Shown here in pieces: positions 1 through 8,229 of a stretch of 25,776 bases of DNA. Position numbers and translations under genes: made by a program. The stretch comes from JAFAHZ01 sp035656415 (GTDB lineage Bacteria; Vulcanimicrobiota; Vulcanimicrobiia; Vulcanimicrobiales; Vulcanimicrobiaceae). How positions within the stretch are numbered: position 1 is the first letter of the stretch; every line of letters starts with the position of its first letter. Location of the stretch: assembly GCA_035656415.1 (NCBI GenBank), contig DASRSM010000168.1, positions 1 to 25,776 on the forward strand. Reading direction: 5' to 3'. The notes under the pieces were generated by a model that worked only from the letters and a program-made list of their open reading frames with translations, made no database searches and was not told where the DNA came from.

Positions 1-1406
1 TGGATGTATCGCCGGGACGGAAGTTCGGCCTTAGCGGCGTGACGCAATCCAAAGAGGATCGCAAGCATCATGAACGCACCGAACGCGATCGTTACCCAAA
101 ACGCGGCATGAAGACCCGCTTCTAACGGCGGGCTGACTAAATCTTGCGCGGCGGCTCCGACAGCGACGCCAAGACCGATACCGAGCTGTAAGGCAAAACT
201 CATCGCCGCCGACGCGCTTCCTTCATCGGCGTCGTCTACGTGGGCTAACCCCGCGATCATGCCGCTTTGATATGCGAGCATGCCGCCGAAACCGCCGAGG
301 CACGTGGCCGGCAATAGAATCGCCCAATACGGCGAGTGCGGCTGGATAAAGAGTAAAATCACCTCGCCCGCGACCATCAGCAGTCCCGTCGCGATCCCCA
401 TGGTCTTTACGCCGAAAAGCCGCACGATCGGCATCGTCAGAGGCGCCGCGACGAACGAAATAAAAAATGCTTCGGGAAGAAACGCCATCCCGGCCGCAAG
501 CGGCGAGTAGCCCGAAACCTGCTGCAGGTACACCGATGCAAATACCATCACGCCGGCGTACGACGCCGGCTGCAGCATGACGACCGCCGCCCCCGAGACG
601 AGGTCGGGATAACGGAAGAGCCGCGAAGGCAAGATCGGTTCGGCGGCACGTCGCTCCACCGCCGCGAACGCGACGAACAAGCCAACCGCTACGGCGAACG
701 CGAGCCACGACACGGGCGAACCGGCACCGTTGGCCGGAATCGATTCGATCGCGTAGACGAACGTTATGAGTCCGGCCGTCAGAAGAAGTGCGCCGGTGAC
801 GTCGAGCTTCGATCGTTGCGACGCGCCGCTATCGCGCGGCACGTAGTGCGCGACGAGCGATGCGATGACGATTGCGACCGGCACGTTGACCCACAGCACC
901 GCACGCCATCCGAGATACTGCACGAGAATGCCGCCGAACAGCATCCCGGCGGCAACGCCCAGGCTGCCCGCCGTTCCCCACAGCGCGATCGCCCGCGAAC
1001 GCTGCGGTCCCGGCGGAAAGAGCGATAGCACGATCGCGAGCGCCGCCGGATTGACGAGCGCGGCGCCTAAACCTTGCAGCGCGCGCATCGTAATCAGCAT
1101 CGCTCCGCTCTGTGACAAGCCGCCCACGAGCGATGCCAACGTGAAAATCGTGAGGCCTGCGACGAAGAAGCGGAATCGCCCGAAGAGGTCGGCGCACCGT
1201 CCGGTCAGCATCAAAAACCCCGCCAAGAAGATCGCGTACGTACTGACGATCCACTGACCTTGCGCGGCGGTCATGTGCAGCTCCGACTCCATCGACGGCA
1301 GCGCGATGCTGACGATCGAGAAGTCGACGATGAGCATGAAGAAGGTCGCACTCAGCAACGTGAATGCGACCCATACGTTCTTGGCGGGTTCGGCTCGAGC
1401 CGTCAC
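1..1406 (-). CDS. MFS drug-exporter-like transporter, DHA2 type (C-terminus cut by window edge)
   Basis: An inner-membrane secondary transporter of the major facilitator superfamily, most like the 14-helix drug:H+ antiporter (DHA2/EmrB-QacA) group. The frame is open from a GTG at 1406 to the window edge, giving 468 codons. The N-terminus has a first helix containing IVDFSIVSIALPS, the DHA2 motif D1 pattern. It is followed by WIVSTYAIFLAGFLMLTGR and the loop 2-3 motif A-like GRCADLFGRFR, then MRALQGLGAALVNPAALAIV. At least a dozen hydrophobic segments follow. The GTG start overlaps the TGA of the preceding secreted-protein gene in a GTGA junction (1403-1406), so the two are probably translationally coupled. 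Substrate is not predictable. The stop codon and possibly a short C-terminal tail lie outside the window. Confidence in the family is high; export of drugs is inference. Confidence 0.9.
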   Translation of the reverse strand, partial: MTARAEPAKNVWVAFTLLSATFFMLIVDFSIVSIALPSMESELHMTAAQGQWIVSTYAIFLAGFLMLTGRCADLFGRFRFFVAGLTIFTLASLVGGLSQSGAMLITMRALQGLGAALVNPAALAIVLSLFPPGPQRSRAIALWGTAGSLGVAAGMLFGGILVQYLGWRAVLWVNVPVAIVIASLVAHYVPRDSGASQRSKLDVTGALLLTAGLITFVYAIESIPANGAGSPVSWLAFAVAVGLFVAFAAVERRAAEPILPSRLFRYPDLVSGAAVVMLQPASYAGVMVFASVYLQQVSGYSPLAAGMAFLPEAFFISFVAAPLTMPIVRLFGVKTMGIATGLLMVAGEVILLFIQPHSPYWAILLPATCLGGFGGMLAYQSGMIAGLAHVDDADEGSASAAMSFALQLGIGLGVAVGAAAQDLVSPPLEAGLHAAFWVTIAFGAFMMLAILFGLRHAAKAELPSRRYI

Positions 1407-1828
1407 GGCATCGATTTGATCTTGGCCTCGAAGTTGTAGAGATGGCCGTTGTAGTTTGCCGTGCCTTTAATCGTCCCGTGAGCGCCGATCGTGCCGCTGG
1501 GCAAGGTAAAGCTCGAGGTCGCGAAGCGTAACGAGACGTGGTTGTCGCTGCCGATCGTTCCCGTTACGTTGACGATGCGTCCGCGCAGCGGATCGGGACG
1601 CACCGACTGCGAGTCGTACGTACCGCTGATGATGCCGTGATTGAACTTGAGCTTCATGATGCCCGCGTACGGAACGCCTTGGGTGCCGAACTGCGGCTGG
1701 TACGCGGCCACGTACGTCGCGCTCCACACGGCGGGATGCTGGGGTGCGTTCTGAGTCGCAGCAAGCACGGAAGGCGTGCACGACGCGACGACGATTGCGA
1801 AGAGAAGGTGCGTTCTGAGTAGCTTCAT
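1403..1828 (-). CDS. Small exported protein of unknown function
   Basis: A 141-residue protein with an N-terminal signal sequence (MKLLRTHLLFAIVVASC, then TPSVLAAT). Two processing sites are possible: signal peptidase I after VLA (near residue 24), or lipoprotein processing at Cys17, where VASC fits a loose lipobox. The mature part is rich in Gly, Thr, Ser and Asn with alternating hydrophobic residues (GIISGTYDSQSVRP, GTIGAHGTIKGTANYNG). That looks like an all-beta fold, but no family is recognised. The ATG at 1828 has a good ribosome binding site, AAGGAG, about 8 bases upstream. It lies 29 bp downstream of korB on the same strand and its stop overlaps the MFS transporter start, so it probably belongs to the same transcript. 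A periplasmic or surface role is inference from the signal sequence. Confidence 0.75.
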   Translation of the reverse strand: MKLLRTHLLFAIVVASCTPSVLAATQNAPQHPAVWSATYVAAYQPQFGTQGVPYAGIMKLKFNHGIISGTYDSQSVRPDPLRGRIVNVTGTIGSDNHVSLRFATSSFTLPSGTIGAHGTIKGTANYNGHLYNFEAKIKSMP

Positions 1829-1857
1829 CGGGAAAACTCCTTCGTCTCGAGGGGTTT

Positions 1858-2874
1858 CTACGTCTCCATCAGCTTTGACCAGTCGGCTTTCGAAATACGC
1901 AGCGCCGATTCATCCAGCGTCGCCAGCGGTTTTTTCGTGAGGTGTTCGCGCTCGCAGAGATCGTGCTGATGCGTGTCCACGAACAGCAGGCCGGTGACGA
2001 ACTCTCCGCGCGCCGTAGAATCGTGAATCGTCCGGAGCGCCCCCATTGCGTCGGTCGGGTCGTAATCCGTGTCCAGTTTCCGCAAAATCACGTGCGAACC
2101 GTCTTCCAGCTCGACGTCGTGAACCGTGCCCGGCTCGTAGTCGGCTTGAATTTCCTTGCTCCCGGCAATGAAATCGACGGTGTGCAGCACGACGTCGTGA
2201 TCCTTTACGTGCGCGTAACTCTTCGTCGATCCTTCGTGATCGTTGAACGTCACGCACGGGCTGATGATGTCGAGGATGGCCGTGCCGCGATGCGAGAACG
2301 CCGCCTGCAGCAGCGGGACGAGCTGCTTACCGTCGCCCGAGAACGAGCGTGCGACGAACGTTGCGCCGAGCTCGATCGCCAAACCGCAAACGTCGATCGT
2401 CGAATATTCGTTGACCTTGCCGCCTTTTTGTTTCGAACCAACGTCGGCCGTTGCAGAAAACTGGCCTTTGGTCAGACCGTAGCAGCCGTTGTTTTCAATG
2501 ATATACGTGCAGTCGAGATTGCGCCGGATCAGATGGCAGTATTGACCGATTCCGATGCTGGCCGTGTCGCCGTCCCCGCTGATACCGAGCACGAGCAGAT
2601 CGCGGTTGGCGAGCTTGGCACCCGTCGCCGCCGATGGCATGCGCCCGTGCAAGCTGTTGAATCCGTGCGCCTGTTCGACGAAGTACGCCGGCGTCTTCGA
2701 AGAGCAGCCGATACCGCTCATCTTCGCGAGCTTGTGCGGCTCGACGCCGTAGTCGTAGAGGGCTTTGATCAGGTGATTCGTGATCGAGTTGTGGCCGCAC
2801 CCGGCGCACAGCGTCGTCGGAAGTCCCTTGTAGACCTCGCGGGTGAGTCCGATGATGTTGACATTTGCAGTCAC
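1858..2874 (-). CDS. korB: 2-oxoacid:ferredoxin oxidoreductase, beta subunit (KorB-like)
   Basis: The 338-residue thiamine-diphosphate-binding beta subunit of a two-subunit 2-oxoacid:ferredoxin oxidoreductase, which oxidatively decarboxylates a 2-oxoacid (most likely 2-oxoglutarate) to an acyl-CoA while reducing ferredoxin. Visible [4Fe-4S] ligands are Cys23 and Cys26 in LCAGCGHN, Cys57 in GIGCSSK, and Cys207 in ISPCVTFN. The thiamine diphosphate/Mg motif is GISGDGD (about 97-103) with ENNGCYGLTKGQFS (127-140). The length is normal for KorB. The start is GTG at 2874; GGAG lies 9 bases upstream, inside the end of korA, only 6 bp away, which indicates tight coupling. Substrate specificity (2-oxoglutarate versus other oxoacids) cannot be fixed from sequence alone; the 2-oxoglutarate call is inference from the two-subunit architecture with a fused gamma/alpha chain. 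Confidence 0.93.
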   Translation of the reverse strand: MTANVNIIGLTREVYKGLPTTLCAGCGHNSITNHLIKALYDYGVEPHKLAKMSGIGCSSKTPAYFVEQAHGFNSLHGRMPSAATGAKLANRDLLVLGISGDGDTASIGIGQYCHLIRRNLDCTYIIENNGCYGLTKGQFSATADVGSKQKGGKVNEYSTIDVCGLAIELGATFVARSFSGDGKQLVPLLQAAFSHRGTAILDIISPCVTFNDHEGSTKSYAHVKDHDVVLHTVDFIAGSKEIQADYEPGTVHDVELEDGSHVILRKLDTDYDPTDAMGALRTIHDSTARGEFVTGLLFVDTHQHDLCEREHLTKKPLATLDESALRISKADWSKLMET

Positions 2875-2880
2875 AGTGTT

Positions 2881-4701
2881 TTACTCCGCAACGACGGCCG
2901 GCGCGCGCTCGGCTTCGAGCACCGGGTCGACGATGACGTGCGCGTCGATCGGCACGCCGTTATAGTGGCAAATCGATTGCAGCTTGCCGATGAGGTGCGG
3001 CGGTAGCTCGGTGCGCAAGATGGCGTAGAGCTGACCGTCGCGGTTCTGCTCGACGACGTACACGCGTTCGTGGCGTTTGACGAACGCCGCGACTTCGGGT
3101 GAGAGCGGCAGCGCGCGTACGCGCATGTAGTCGACTTCGAGTCCGGCGTCTTCCAGCTTGTCGCGCGCTTCGACCACGGCGTGGTGGGTCGTTCCGTACG
3201 CCAGAATCGCGACCGGATGACCCTTGTCGTCTACTGCCGGAGAGGGCACGGAGGTACGCGCCGTCTCGAGCTTGCGCAATAGGCGATCGAGTCCGCGTTG
3301 CCAAACGTCGGGCTGTTCGGAGTAGCGCGCTTCTTCGTCGTGACCCGTGCCGCGAGTAAAGAAACCGGCGTTGGCGTGCTGCGTACCGGGAAGCGTTCGA
3401 TAGGGAATGCCGTCCTTGTCGACGTCGCGGTAACGCCCCCACGACTTCATCGAGCTCAAATCTTCGGCAGCGAGCACCTTGCCGCGGTCGAACTGTTTCT
3501 TCGGATACGGCAGCGCTTTGGTCATCCACGAGTTCATGCCGAGGTCGAGATCGGACAAGACGAAGACCGGCGTTTGAAAACGATCGGCGAGATCGAACGC
3601 TTCCATCGCGAGCTCGTACGCTTCGCGCACCGTCGCAGGCAGCAGCACGATGTGCTTGGTATCGCCGTGCGACAACGTGTAAGCAAACGCCACGTCGCCC
3701 TGCATCGTCCGCGTCGGCAGACCCGTCGACGGTCCCGCACGCTGGACGTCGAAAATCACGCCCGGAATTTCCGCGTAATAGCCGTAGCCGGCGTACTCCG
3801 CCATGAGCGAGATGCCCGGGCCCGACGTGGACGTCATCGCGCGTGCGCCGGCCCAGCCCGCCCCGAACACCATTCCCGCGGCGGCCAACTCGTCTTCGGC
3901 TTGTACGATCGCGACGTTACGCTCTTTGGTCTCGGGATCGACGCGATACTTATCGCAGTATTGAATGAAGTATTCGCACAGCGACGACGACGGCGTGATC
4001 GGATACCATGCGGCTACCGTACAGCCGCCCATGACGCATCCCAGCGCTGCGGCGCGGTTACCTTCCATGAACATGTATCCGTCGGTTTTGCCGCTTATCC
4101 GCTCGAGAAAGTACTTGTCGCGCTTCTCGAGATTCTCACGCGCGTAGTCGAAACCGACCGTAACGGCCTTCATGTTCAGCTCGACGGCTGCGGCCTTGCT
4201 GCGGAACTGCGCGCGCAGGCCTTCTTCGACCGTTTCGGTCGGAATCTCGAGCAGTTGCGCGAGCGCCCCGACGTAAATCATGTTCATCAAATACTTGCGC
4301 AAGTCACCTTTGTCGCCGAAATGCTCTTTGGCGAGCGAGGTAAACGGAACCGAATAGTACGTCAGGTCGTCGCGCTGCGTTTCGTTGGTTAGCGGATACG
4401 TCGCTTCGTGCACGACGGCGCCGCCGGGCTTGACGCCGGCAACGTCCTGGTTCCAGGTCGCACCGTTGAGCGCGACGAGCACGTCGACGTCGCGCGTTCG
4501 GCACCGATAGCCTTTGGAGGTGACGCGCACGTCGAACCACGTCGGCAAACCTTCGATGTTCGATGGAAAGACGTTTTTGGGCGCGACGGGAACGCCCATG
4601 CGAAAAATGGCATTGGTCAGAACGAGATTGGAAGATTGACTACCCGAACCGTTGACCGTTGCCACTCGAATGGTAAAATCGTTAACCGCTCGTTGGGGCA
4701 T
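2881..4701 (-). CDS. korA: 2-oxoacid:ferredoxin oxidoreductase, fused gamma/alpha subunit (KorA-like)
   Basis: The 606-residue catalytic partner of KorB, with the gamma domain fused ahead of the alpha domain as in KorA of actinobacterial type. Residues about 8-185 form the gamma domain (NDFTIRVATVNGSGSQSSN, then DVDVLVALNGATWNQDV). From about 208 the alpha pyrimidine-binding domain begins, with AAWYPITPSSSLCEYF (230-245), AEDELAAAGMVFGAGWAGAR (268-287), TSTSGPGISLM (290-300) and QRAGPSTGLPT (320-330). The C-terminal part (from about 490) is the transketolase C-like domain with YVVEQNRDGQL. The ATG at 4701 has no clear ribosome binding site; an in-frame GTG 12 codons downstream is possible, but the upstream residues align with normal gamma-domain starts. 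Together with KorB it forms a cytosolic, oxygen-sensitive or oxygen-tolerant ferredoxin-reducing TCA enzyme. No ferredoxin gene is adjacent. Confidence 0.93.
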   Translation of the reverse strand: MPQRAVNDFTIRVATVNGSGSQSSNLVLTNAIFRMGVPVAPKNVFPSNIEGLPTWFDVRVTSKGYRCRTRDVDVLVALNGATWNQDVAGVKPGGAVVHEATYPLTNETQRDDLTYYSVPFTSLAKEHFGDKGDLRKYLMNMIYVGALAQLLEIPTETVEEGLRAQFRSKAAAVELNMKAVTVGFDYARENLEKRDKYFLERISGKTDGYMFMEGNRAAALGCVMGGCTVAAWYPITPSSSLCEYFIQYCDKYRVDPETKERNVAIVQAEDELAAAGMVFGAGWAGARAMTSTSGPGISLMAEYAGYGYYAEIPGVIFDVQRAGPSTGLPTRTMQGDVAFAYTLSHGDTKHIVLLPATVREAYELAMEAFDLADRFQTPVFVLSDLDLGMNSWMTKALPYPKKQFDRGKVLAAEDLSSMKSWGRYRDVDKDGIPYRTLPGTQHANAGFFTRGTGHDEEARYSEQPDVWQRGLDRLLRKLETARTSVPSPAVDDKGHPVAILAYGTTHHAVVEARDKLEDAGLEVDYMRVRALPLSPEVAAFVKRHERVYVVEQNRDGQLYAILRTELPPHLIGKLQSICHYNGVPIDAHVIVDPVLEAERAPAVVAE

Positions 4702-4762
4702 GCGTTCTGGGTTATCCGCCGCTCGTCCGGGGTCCCCCCGCAGGGAAGATCGGCTCGGCCAT

Positions 4763-4776
4763 CAAGCTGTAGCTTG
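4763..4776. promoter_or_regulatory. Perfect inverted repeat in the korA/4776 divergent intergenic region
   Basis: CAAGCT-GT-AGCTTG is a perfect 6-bp inverted repeat with a 2-bp centre in the 74-bp gap between divergent korA and the plus-strand gene. Its last base is the first base of the plus-strand GTG start. It could be an operator for either gene; no cognate regulator is in the window. A repeat this short may also be chance. Confidence 0.25.
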
Positions 4777-5489
4777 TGATACCTGGACTCGCGCACGTCA
4801 TTCTTCACGTCGGCTTTTGCAGCGCCATCGCTCGGCTGCGGCCGGAGACCTCGCTCCCAATTCGCGTTCGCTTGTTCGACCGAACGGGGCGACCGACGCT
4901 CGATCGCACGTTTCGCGTCGATCGCGGCGACGGCAGCGAAGCGGTCCTGGAGTTCGACAGTTCGTTCGGCTTGTATCGCCTCGACGTGGAGACGCCGAAA
5001 TACGGCTGCTACGCCTCGGATTTTCTGGTCTTCATGGGCGATCACACGCGCGCCGTCAGCGAGCAGCTCGACTCGTCGGCGCCTTCCCCCGACGTTCCGG
5101 TGATATTGAGCGGAACGGCGCCGCAAGCGATGCTGTATTCCAACCCCACGTTCGTCATCTTCGACAAGAACGCGGTCGCGTGCGGCAAACCGATTTCGAC
5201 GCCGCTGAACGCCCGCATCAACGTCGAGAACGACCAAGATGCCTACTATGCGTGGTTCTACAACGTGGACGCGTCGCGTCCGCCCAACAGCGAAGTGCTC
5301 GCGTTAAAGCTGCAGACGCCGACGCATCAGCATCATTACATCCGCCTGCCGGTTCCGTTTCCGATGCCGCCGACTCGCTGGCCGAGCAGCATTCAGCTCA
5401 ACGTCAGCGAGGACATGATCGACGCGCTCGCGACCGATCCCATCGATACGCTGCTCTGCCCCAAGATGTGGCGGACGTCGGCCGGCTAA
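4776..5489 (+). CDS. Conserved-looking protein of unknown function
   Basis: A 237-residue protein that I do not recognise. The start is GTG at 4776, directly preceded in frame by a TAG at 4770, so it cannot begin much earlier; the residues VIPGLAHVILHVGFC do not form a clean signal peptide. Residues about 25-75 (LPIRVRLFDRTGRP, VLEFDSSFGLYRLDVETP) read like a beta-sandwich of the prealbumin or carboxypeptidase-regulatory kind, with alternating strands and a YRLDV pattern. The second half has a Pro-rich segment (PVPFPMPPTRWPSS). There are several Cys residues (C15, C78, C137 by count). It is separated by 18 bp from the beta-lactamase-like gene downstream, so the two may be co-transcribed. Fold assignment is inference. 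Codon use resembles the neighbours, and there is no sign of recent transfer. Confidence 0.65.
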   Translation: MIPGLAHVILHVGFCSAIARLRPETSLPIRVRLFDRTGRPTLDRTFRVDRGDGSEAVLEFDSSFGLYRLDVETPKYGCYASDFLVFMGDHTRAVSEQLDSSAPSPDVPVILSGTAPQAMLYSNPTFVIFDKNAVACGKPISTPLNARINVENDQDAYYAWFYNVDASRPPNSEVLALKLQTPTHQHHYIRLPVPFPMPPTRWPSSIQLNVSEDMIDALATDPIDTLLCPKMWRTSAG

Positions 5490-5507
5490 GCGAGAAACGT
5501 TGGCAGC

Positions 5508-6707
5508 ATGACGACGCTATACCGGGTTATGGCGCTCAGCGCCGCGCTATCGCTTCTATGCTCGGGCTACGCGGCAGCGGCTACGAGCGGCGATTCCACC
5601 GCGAAGGTCGCCGCGCAGCTCAAGGCCGACCTGCAAGACTATCTGAAAACGCGCAGCAAGCCCGAACATATTTCGGCCGTTTCGGTCTCCGTGAGCCTGC
5701 CGAATCGTCGTTTTATCGACGTGGCCGCCGGAACGACGGCTTACGGCGGCGGCGAACCGGTGACGCCTTCGAACCTGTTTCAAATCGGCAGCAACACCAA
5801 GGCGTTTACCGCCGTGCTCGCCATGAAGCTCGAAGCGCAGCACAAGCTCGCGGTGAACGACACGCTCGGCAAATGGCTGCCGCAGTACGCTGCCTGGAAA
5901 GCTGCGACGATCCATAAGCTGCTCGACATGACCACCGGAATCCCGACGTACGATAACGAGCAGACGTTTCAGAAAGCACTCAGCCTCGATCCCTATCACG
6001 ACTATAGCGCACGGCAGTTGGTTTCGTACGTCCCTTCGTCCTCGCCGCTCAAGCACGAATGGCTTTACTCAAATACCGGCTATATTCTCACGCAAATGAT
6101 CGAAGAGAAGGCGACCGGCAGGAGTTACACCGATCTCGTTCGCGACGAGGTGATCGCGCCCACGGGGATCGCCGACATTTATTACTATCCCAATATTTAC
6201 CCCGAAGAACTGCGCAGCCGAACGGTCGCGGGTTACTTCGATAACGACGAAGCCGACAACGCGGGACTGGCACCGATGCTGGGAAAGAACCAGCGCGATT
6301 ACAGCTTATCCTGGGCTCAAGCCGCCGGCGCTATCGTCGCCACTCCGCACGCGATGGCTGCGTGGGCGCGCGAGCTGTATCAGGGCAGCGTGCTAACGCC
6401 GGCCGAGCGTACGCGTATGGAGACGCTCGTCTCTCTCAAGACCGCAGACCCGATGACCGAACCGACTCCGAGCGACTCGCGCGGCTTCGGCCTAGGCGTC
6501 GCGAAGATGTATATGCCTGGACTCGGGTCGTTTTGGTTCTACGAAGGCATGACGCTGGGCTATCGCATGGTGCACGCGTACTTCCCGAAGGAGAACGTGG
6601 TGATCGCGATCGGCCTCAACAGTCAGCCGCGCGGAGACCAGAACCGTTCCGGCCCGCTCGTGAAAACGATCGTCACGACGTTGAAAGCGGACGGCCTATT
6701 TCACTAG
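5508..6707 (+). CDS. Exported serine hydrolase, beta-lactamase/class C-like family
   Basis: A 399-residue periplasmic or secreted enzyme of the serine beta-lactamase-like (Pfam Beta-lactamase, EstB/AmpC/DD-peptidase) superfamily. A signal peptide covers about residues 1-25 (hydrophobic ALSAALSLLCSGYAAAA). The nucleophile motif SxxK is S95-N-T-K98 (FQIGSNTKAFTAVL), and the YxN motif is Y187-S-N189 (WLYSNTGYILTQMIEE). The usual third motif (HxG or KTG) is replaced by GMTLGYRM near residue 348, so classical beta-lactamase activity is not assured; esterase, peptidase or D-aminoacyl hydrolase activity is equally possible. The gene ends 1 bp before the stop of the convergent dsrE-like remnant. No strong ribosome binding site is seen before ATG 5508. 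The proximity of alr, ddl and mur genes is suggestive of a cell-wall role but does not prove it. Confidence 0.88.
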   Translation: MTTLYRVMALSAALSLLCSGYAAAATSGDSTAKVAAQLKADLQDYLKTRSKPEHISAVSVSVSLPNRRFIDVAAGTTAYGGGEPVTPSNLFQIGSNTKAFTAVLAMKLEAQHKLAVNDTLGKWLPQYAAWKAATIHKLLDMTTGIPTYDNEQTFQKALSLDPYHDYSARQLVSYVPSSSPLKHEWLYSNTGYILTQMIEEKATGRSYTDLVRDEVIAPTGIADIYYYPNIYPEELRSRTVAGYFDNDEADNAGLAPMLGKNQRDYSLSWAQAAGAIVATPHAMAAWARELYQGSVLTPAERTRMETLVSLKTADPMTEPTPSDSRGFGLGVAKMYMPGLGSFWFYEGMTLGYRMVHAYFPKENVVIAIGLNSQPRGDQNRSGPLVKTIVTTLKADGLFH

Positions 6708-6708
6708 A

Positions 6709-6975
6709 TCAGATTACGGGATAGTTTTGCCAGCCGCGTTCCAGCGCGGCCTGCGTCGCGGCTACGCCCGACGGAACGATTTGAAATCCCGGCAGCGTGC
6801 CGCGCACGAACTCCTCGAGCGCCGCTGCCGGCGTCGTGCCCGCCTTTTCAGAGAGCATCGCACCGATAGCCGTCATCGCGTTATGACACACCATGAACGC
6901 ACCGCCTCGATGCAGCACGGCTTCCGCGCTCCAGTCTTGATGAACTACTCCACCTGACGCTTGCGCGTGCACGTG
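6709..6975 (-). pseudogene. 3' fragment of a DsrE-like gene cut by a TnpB element
   Basis: In the minus frame ending at the TGA at 6709 there is about 88 codons of good protein: ASGGVVHQDWSAEAVLHRGG, then FMVCHNAMTAIGAMLSEKAG, then LPGFQIVPSGVAATQAALER. The FMVCHNA segment followed by a PGFxxVPxGVAA tail is characteristic of the C-terminal half of DsrE-like (sulfur-relay-fold) proteins with an export signal. The frame continues as nonsense into the transposon, because the matching N-terminal half lies on the far side of the element at 8345-8765. The right limit (about 6975) is an estimate from the position of the element's right-end hairpin. The cysteine of the family is retained in this fragment, but it has no start or signal peptide of its own. 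Family recognition is from memory of the motif pattern, not from a search. Confidence 0.6.
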
Positions 6976-6988
6976 AAGTTTCGTGTTG

Positions 6989-7007
6989 CTCACGCGGATT
7001 GCGCGAG
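6989..7007 (-). repeat. Right-end hairpin of the TnpB element
   Basis: On the minus strand this reads CTCGCGC-AATCC-GCGTGAG, a 7-bp stem with one mismatch and a 5-base loop. Its 3' arm GCGTGAG is identical to the 3' arm of the internal hairpin at 8230-8249. The tnpB stop codon (6990-6992) lies inside it. In TnpB elements this region normally belongs to the 3' scaffold of the omega (right-end) RNA. Confidence 0.5.
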
Positions 7008-8225
7008 GCACCCGGTCGGTTCCCGGCCGGCGATGAATGTTAAACGTGCGATGATGGCGCAGAACGCCCAGCGCAGCATCACGCGCGCGGCATTCTGATC
7101 TCGCGAGAGAATCAGACCACAGCTGCATACGTGCATCCGTTCGGAGAGCGGCTTTTTCCGGCGTTTCCAGCAGCCCGAGCAGGTCTGGCTCGGCTTGACC
7201 TTGCGCGTCGGAAGGCTCGCGAACCCGACACCAGCTTCCGCCGCTTTGTATCGGGTCATCGCGAGAAACGCATGTGGAGAGGTGGCCAGCACCTCGCGAT
7301 TGAGCCCCGCCTTTTGAGCGACGTTGCGCCCGGGGGATTCGATCGTTCCTTTCGCGGAACGAGTCATATTCTTGACCGCGAGCGCTTCGGTGGCGATCAG
7401 CCAGGACTGGGCGACGAGTTTTGCCGAGGTTTGGTGCAGGAAATCGAGGCGTTTCGCAGCGGTTTTGCGATGGATCGCCGACACACGGCGACGGGCCTTG
7501 GTGCGATTCTTCGACCCTTTCGCCTTGCATGCCAGTTCTCGTTGAGCAGCTTCCAGTTGAGATTTCATCGCACCGAAGAAACGCGGATTGTCGATGGCAT
7601 CGAACGTGTCGTCCTCGTAGGCGATGGTCGCGAACGTCTCCACGCCCCAATCCATACCGATGGCTCGATCGCCGCCCGCGCGCTGTGGCCGACATTCCAC
7701 CGAGAGCGATGCGTACCAGCGACCGCCTTTGTGTGCAATCTCGCAGGTCCTGACGTCGCCGGGCGTACGCGCGCGGCCGCGCACCGCGATGGTGCCGATA
7801 CCCGAGAGACGCAGCTTGCCGTGCCGATTGCCGTCTCCAGGCGTGAACGCGAAACCGTCGCCGTGATGTTTGTATCCCCACCCGCTAAAACGCTCGAACG
7901 ATTTGAAGCGCGGAAAGCCGGGCACCGCGCCCGATTTGCAACGCCGAAAGAATGCCGCAAACGCGAGATGGAGGCGCTGCAGCGTGACCTGCGCCGACTG
8001 CGCGTTGAGCGCGGCGTAGCGCTCGTCCTCGGCACGGAGTTGGGTGAGATCGCGGCATTGATCGTAGGCCGACAAGCTTTTGCGCTGCAGCCGCCAGGCC
8101 GCGATACGTTGTTCCAACGCTGCGTTATAGAGCCGCTGGTGCAAACCGAGCATCTCGAGCAGCGACGCTTCCTGCGATCGCGAGGGATAGAGTCGATAGA
8201 CAACTTTGCGCGATACGAGATCCAC
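6990..8225 (-). CDS. tnpB: TnpB RNA-guided nuclease (IS200/IS605 OrfB)
   Basis: An RNA-guided DNA endonuclease of the TnpB/OrfB family, the ancestor group of Cas12. Counting from the GTG at 8225 (411 residues), the helix-turn-helix-like N-terminus begins VYRLYPSRSQEASLLEMLGL. The RuvC catalytic triad looks intact: Asp192 in IGMDWGVETF, Glu280 in LIATEALAVKNM, and Asp376 in SRDQNAARVMLRW. A four-Cys zinc ribbon is present (C349SGC352 and C367SC369). A GTG at 8291 would add 22 residues, but those are encoded across the left-end hairpins and fall outside the usual family start, so 8225 is preferred; this start is not certain. No tnpA is adjacent. The reading frame is complete with no internal stop, so the protein may still be active. 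Its guide RNA would derive from the element's right end. Confidence 0.88.
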   Translation of the reverse strand: MDLVSRKVVYRLYPSRSQEASLLEMLGLHQRLYNAALEQRIAAWRLQRKSLSAYDQCRDLTQLRAEDERYAALNAQSAQVTLQRLHLAFAAFFRRCKSGAVPGFPRFKSFERFSGWGYKHHGDGFAFTPGDGNRHGKLRLSGIGTIAVRGRARTPGDVRTCEIAHKGGRWYASLSVECRPQRAGGDRAIGMDWGVETFATIAYEDDTFDAIDNPRFFGAMKSQLEAAQRELACKAKGSKNRTKARRRVSAIHRKTAAKRLDFLHQTSAKLVAQSWLIATEALAVKNMTRSAKGTIESPGRNVAQKAGLNREVLATSPHAFLAMTRYKAAEAGVGFASLPTRKVKPSQTCSGCWKRRKKPLSERMHVCSCGLILSRDQNAARVMLRWAFCAIIARLTFIAGREPTGCLAQSA

Positions 8226-8229
8226 GATC

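Noticed and set aside
1942..3006. 354-codon plus open frame antisense to korB
   Set aside because: It is the mirror of a clearly functional gene with intact Cys and thiamine diphosphate motifs.
4652..5917. 421-codon plus open frame over the 4776 gene
   Set aside because: Very Arg-rich and low in hydrophobic clusters, typical of a shadow in GC-rich DNA.
6709..7881. 390-codon minus open frame as one gene
   Set aside because: Only the last about 88 codons are protein-like; the remainder is tnpB read in the wrong frame.
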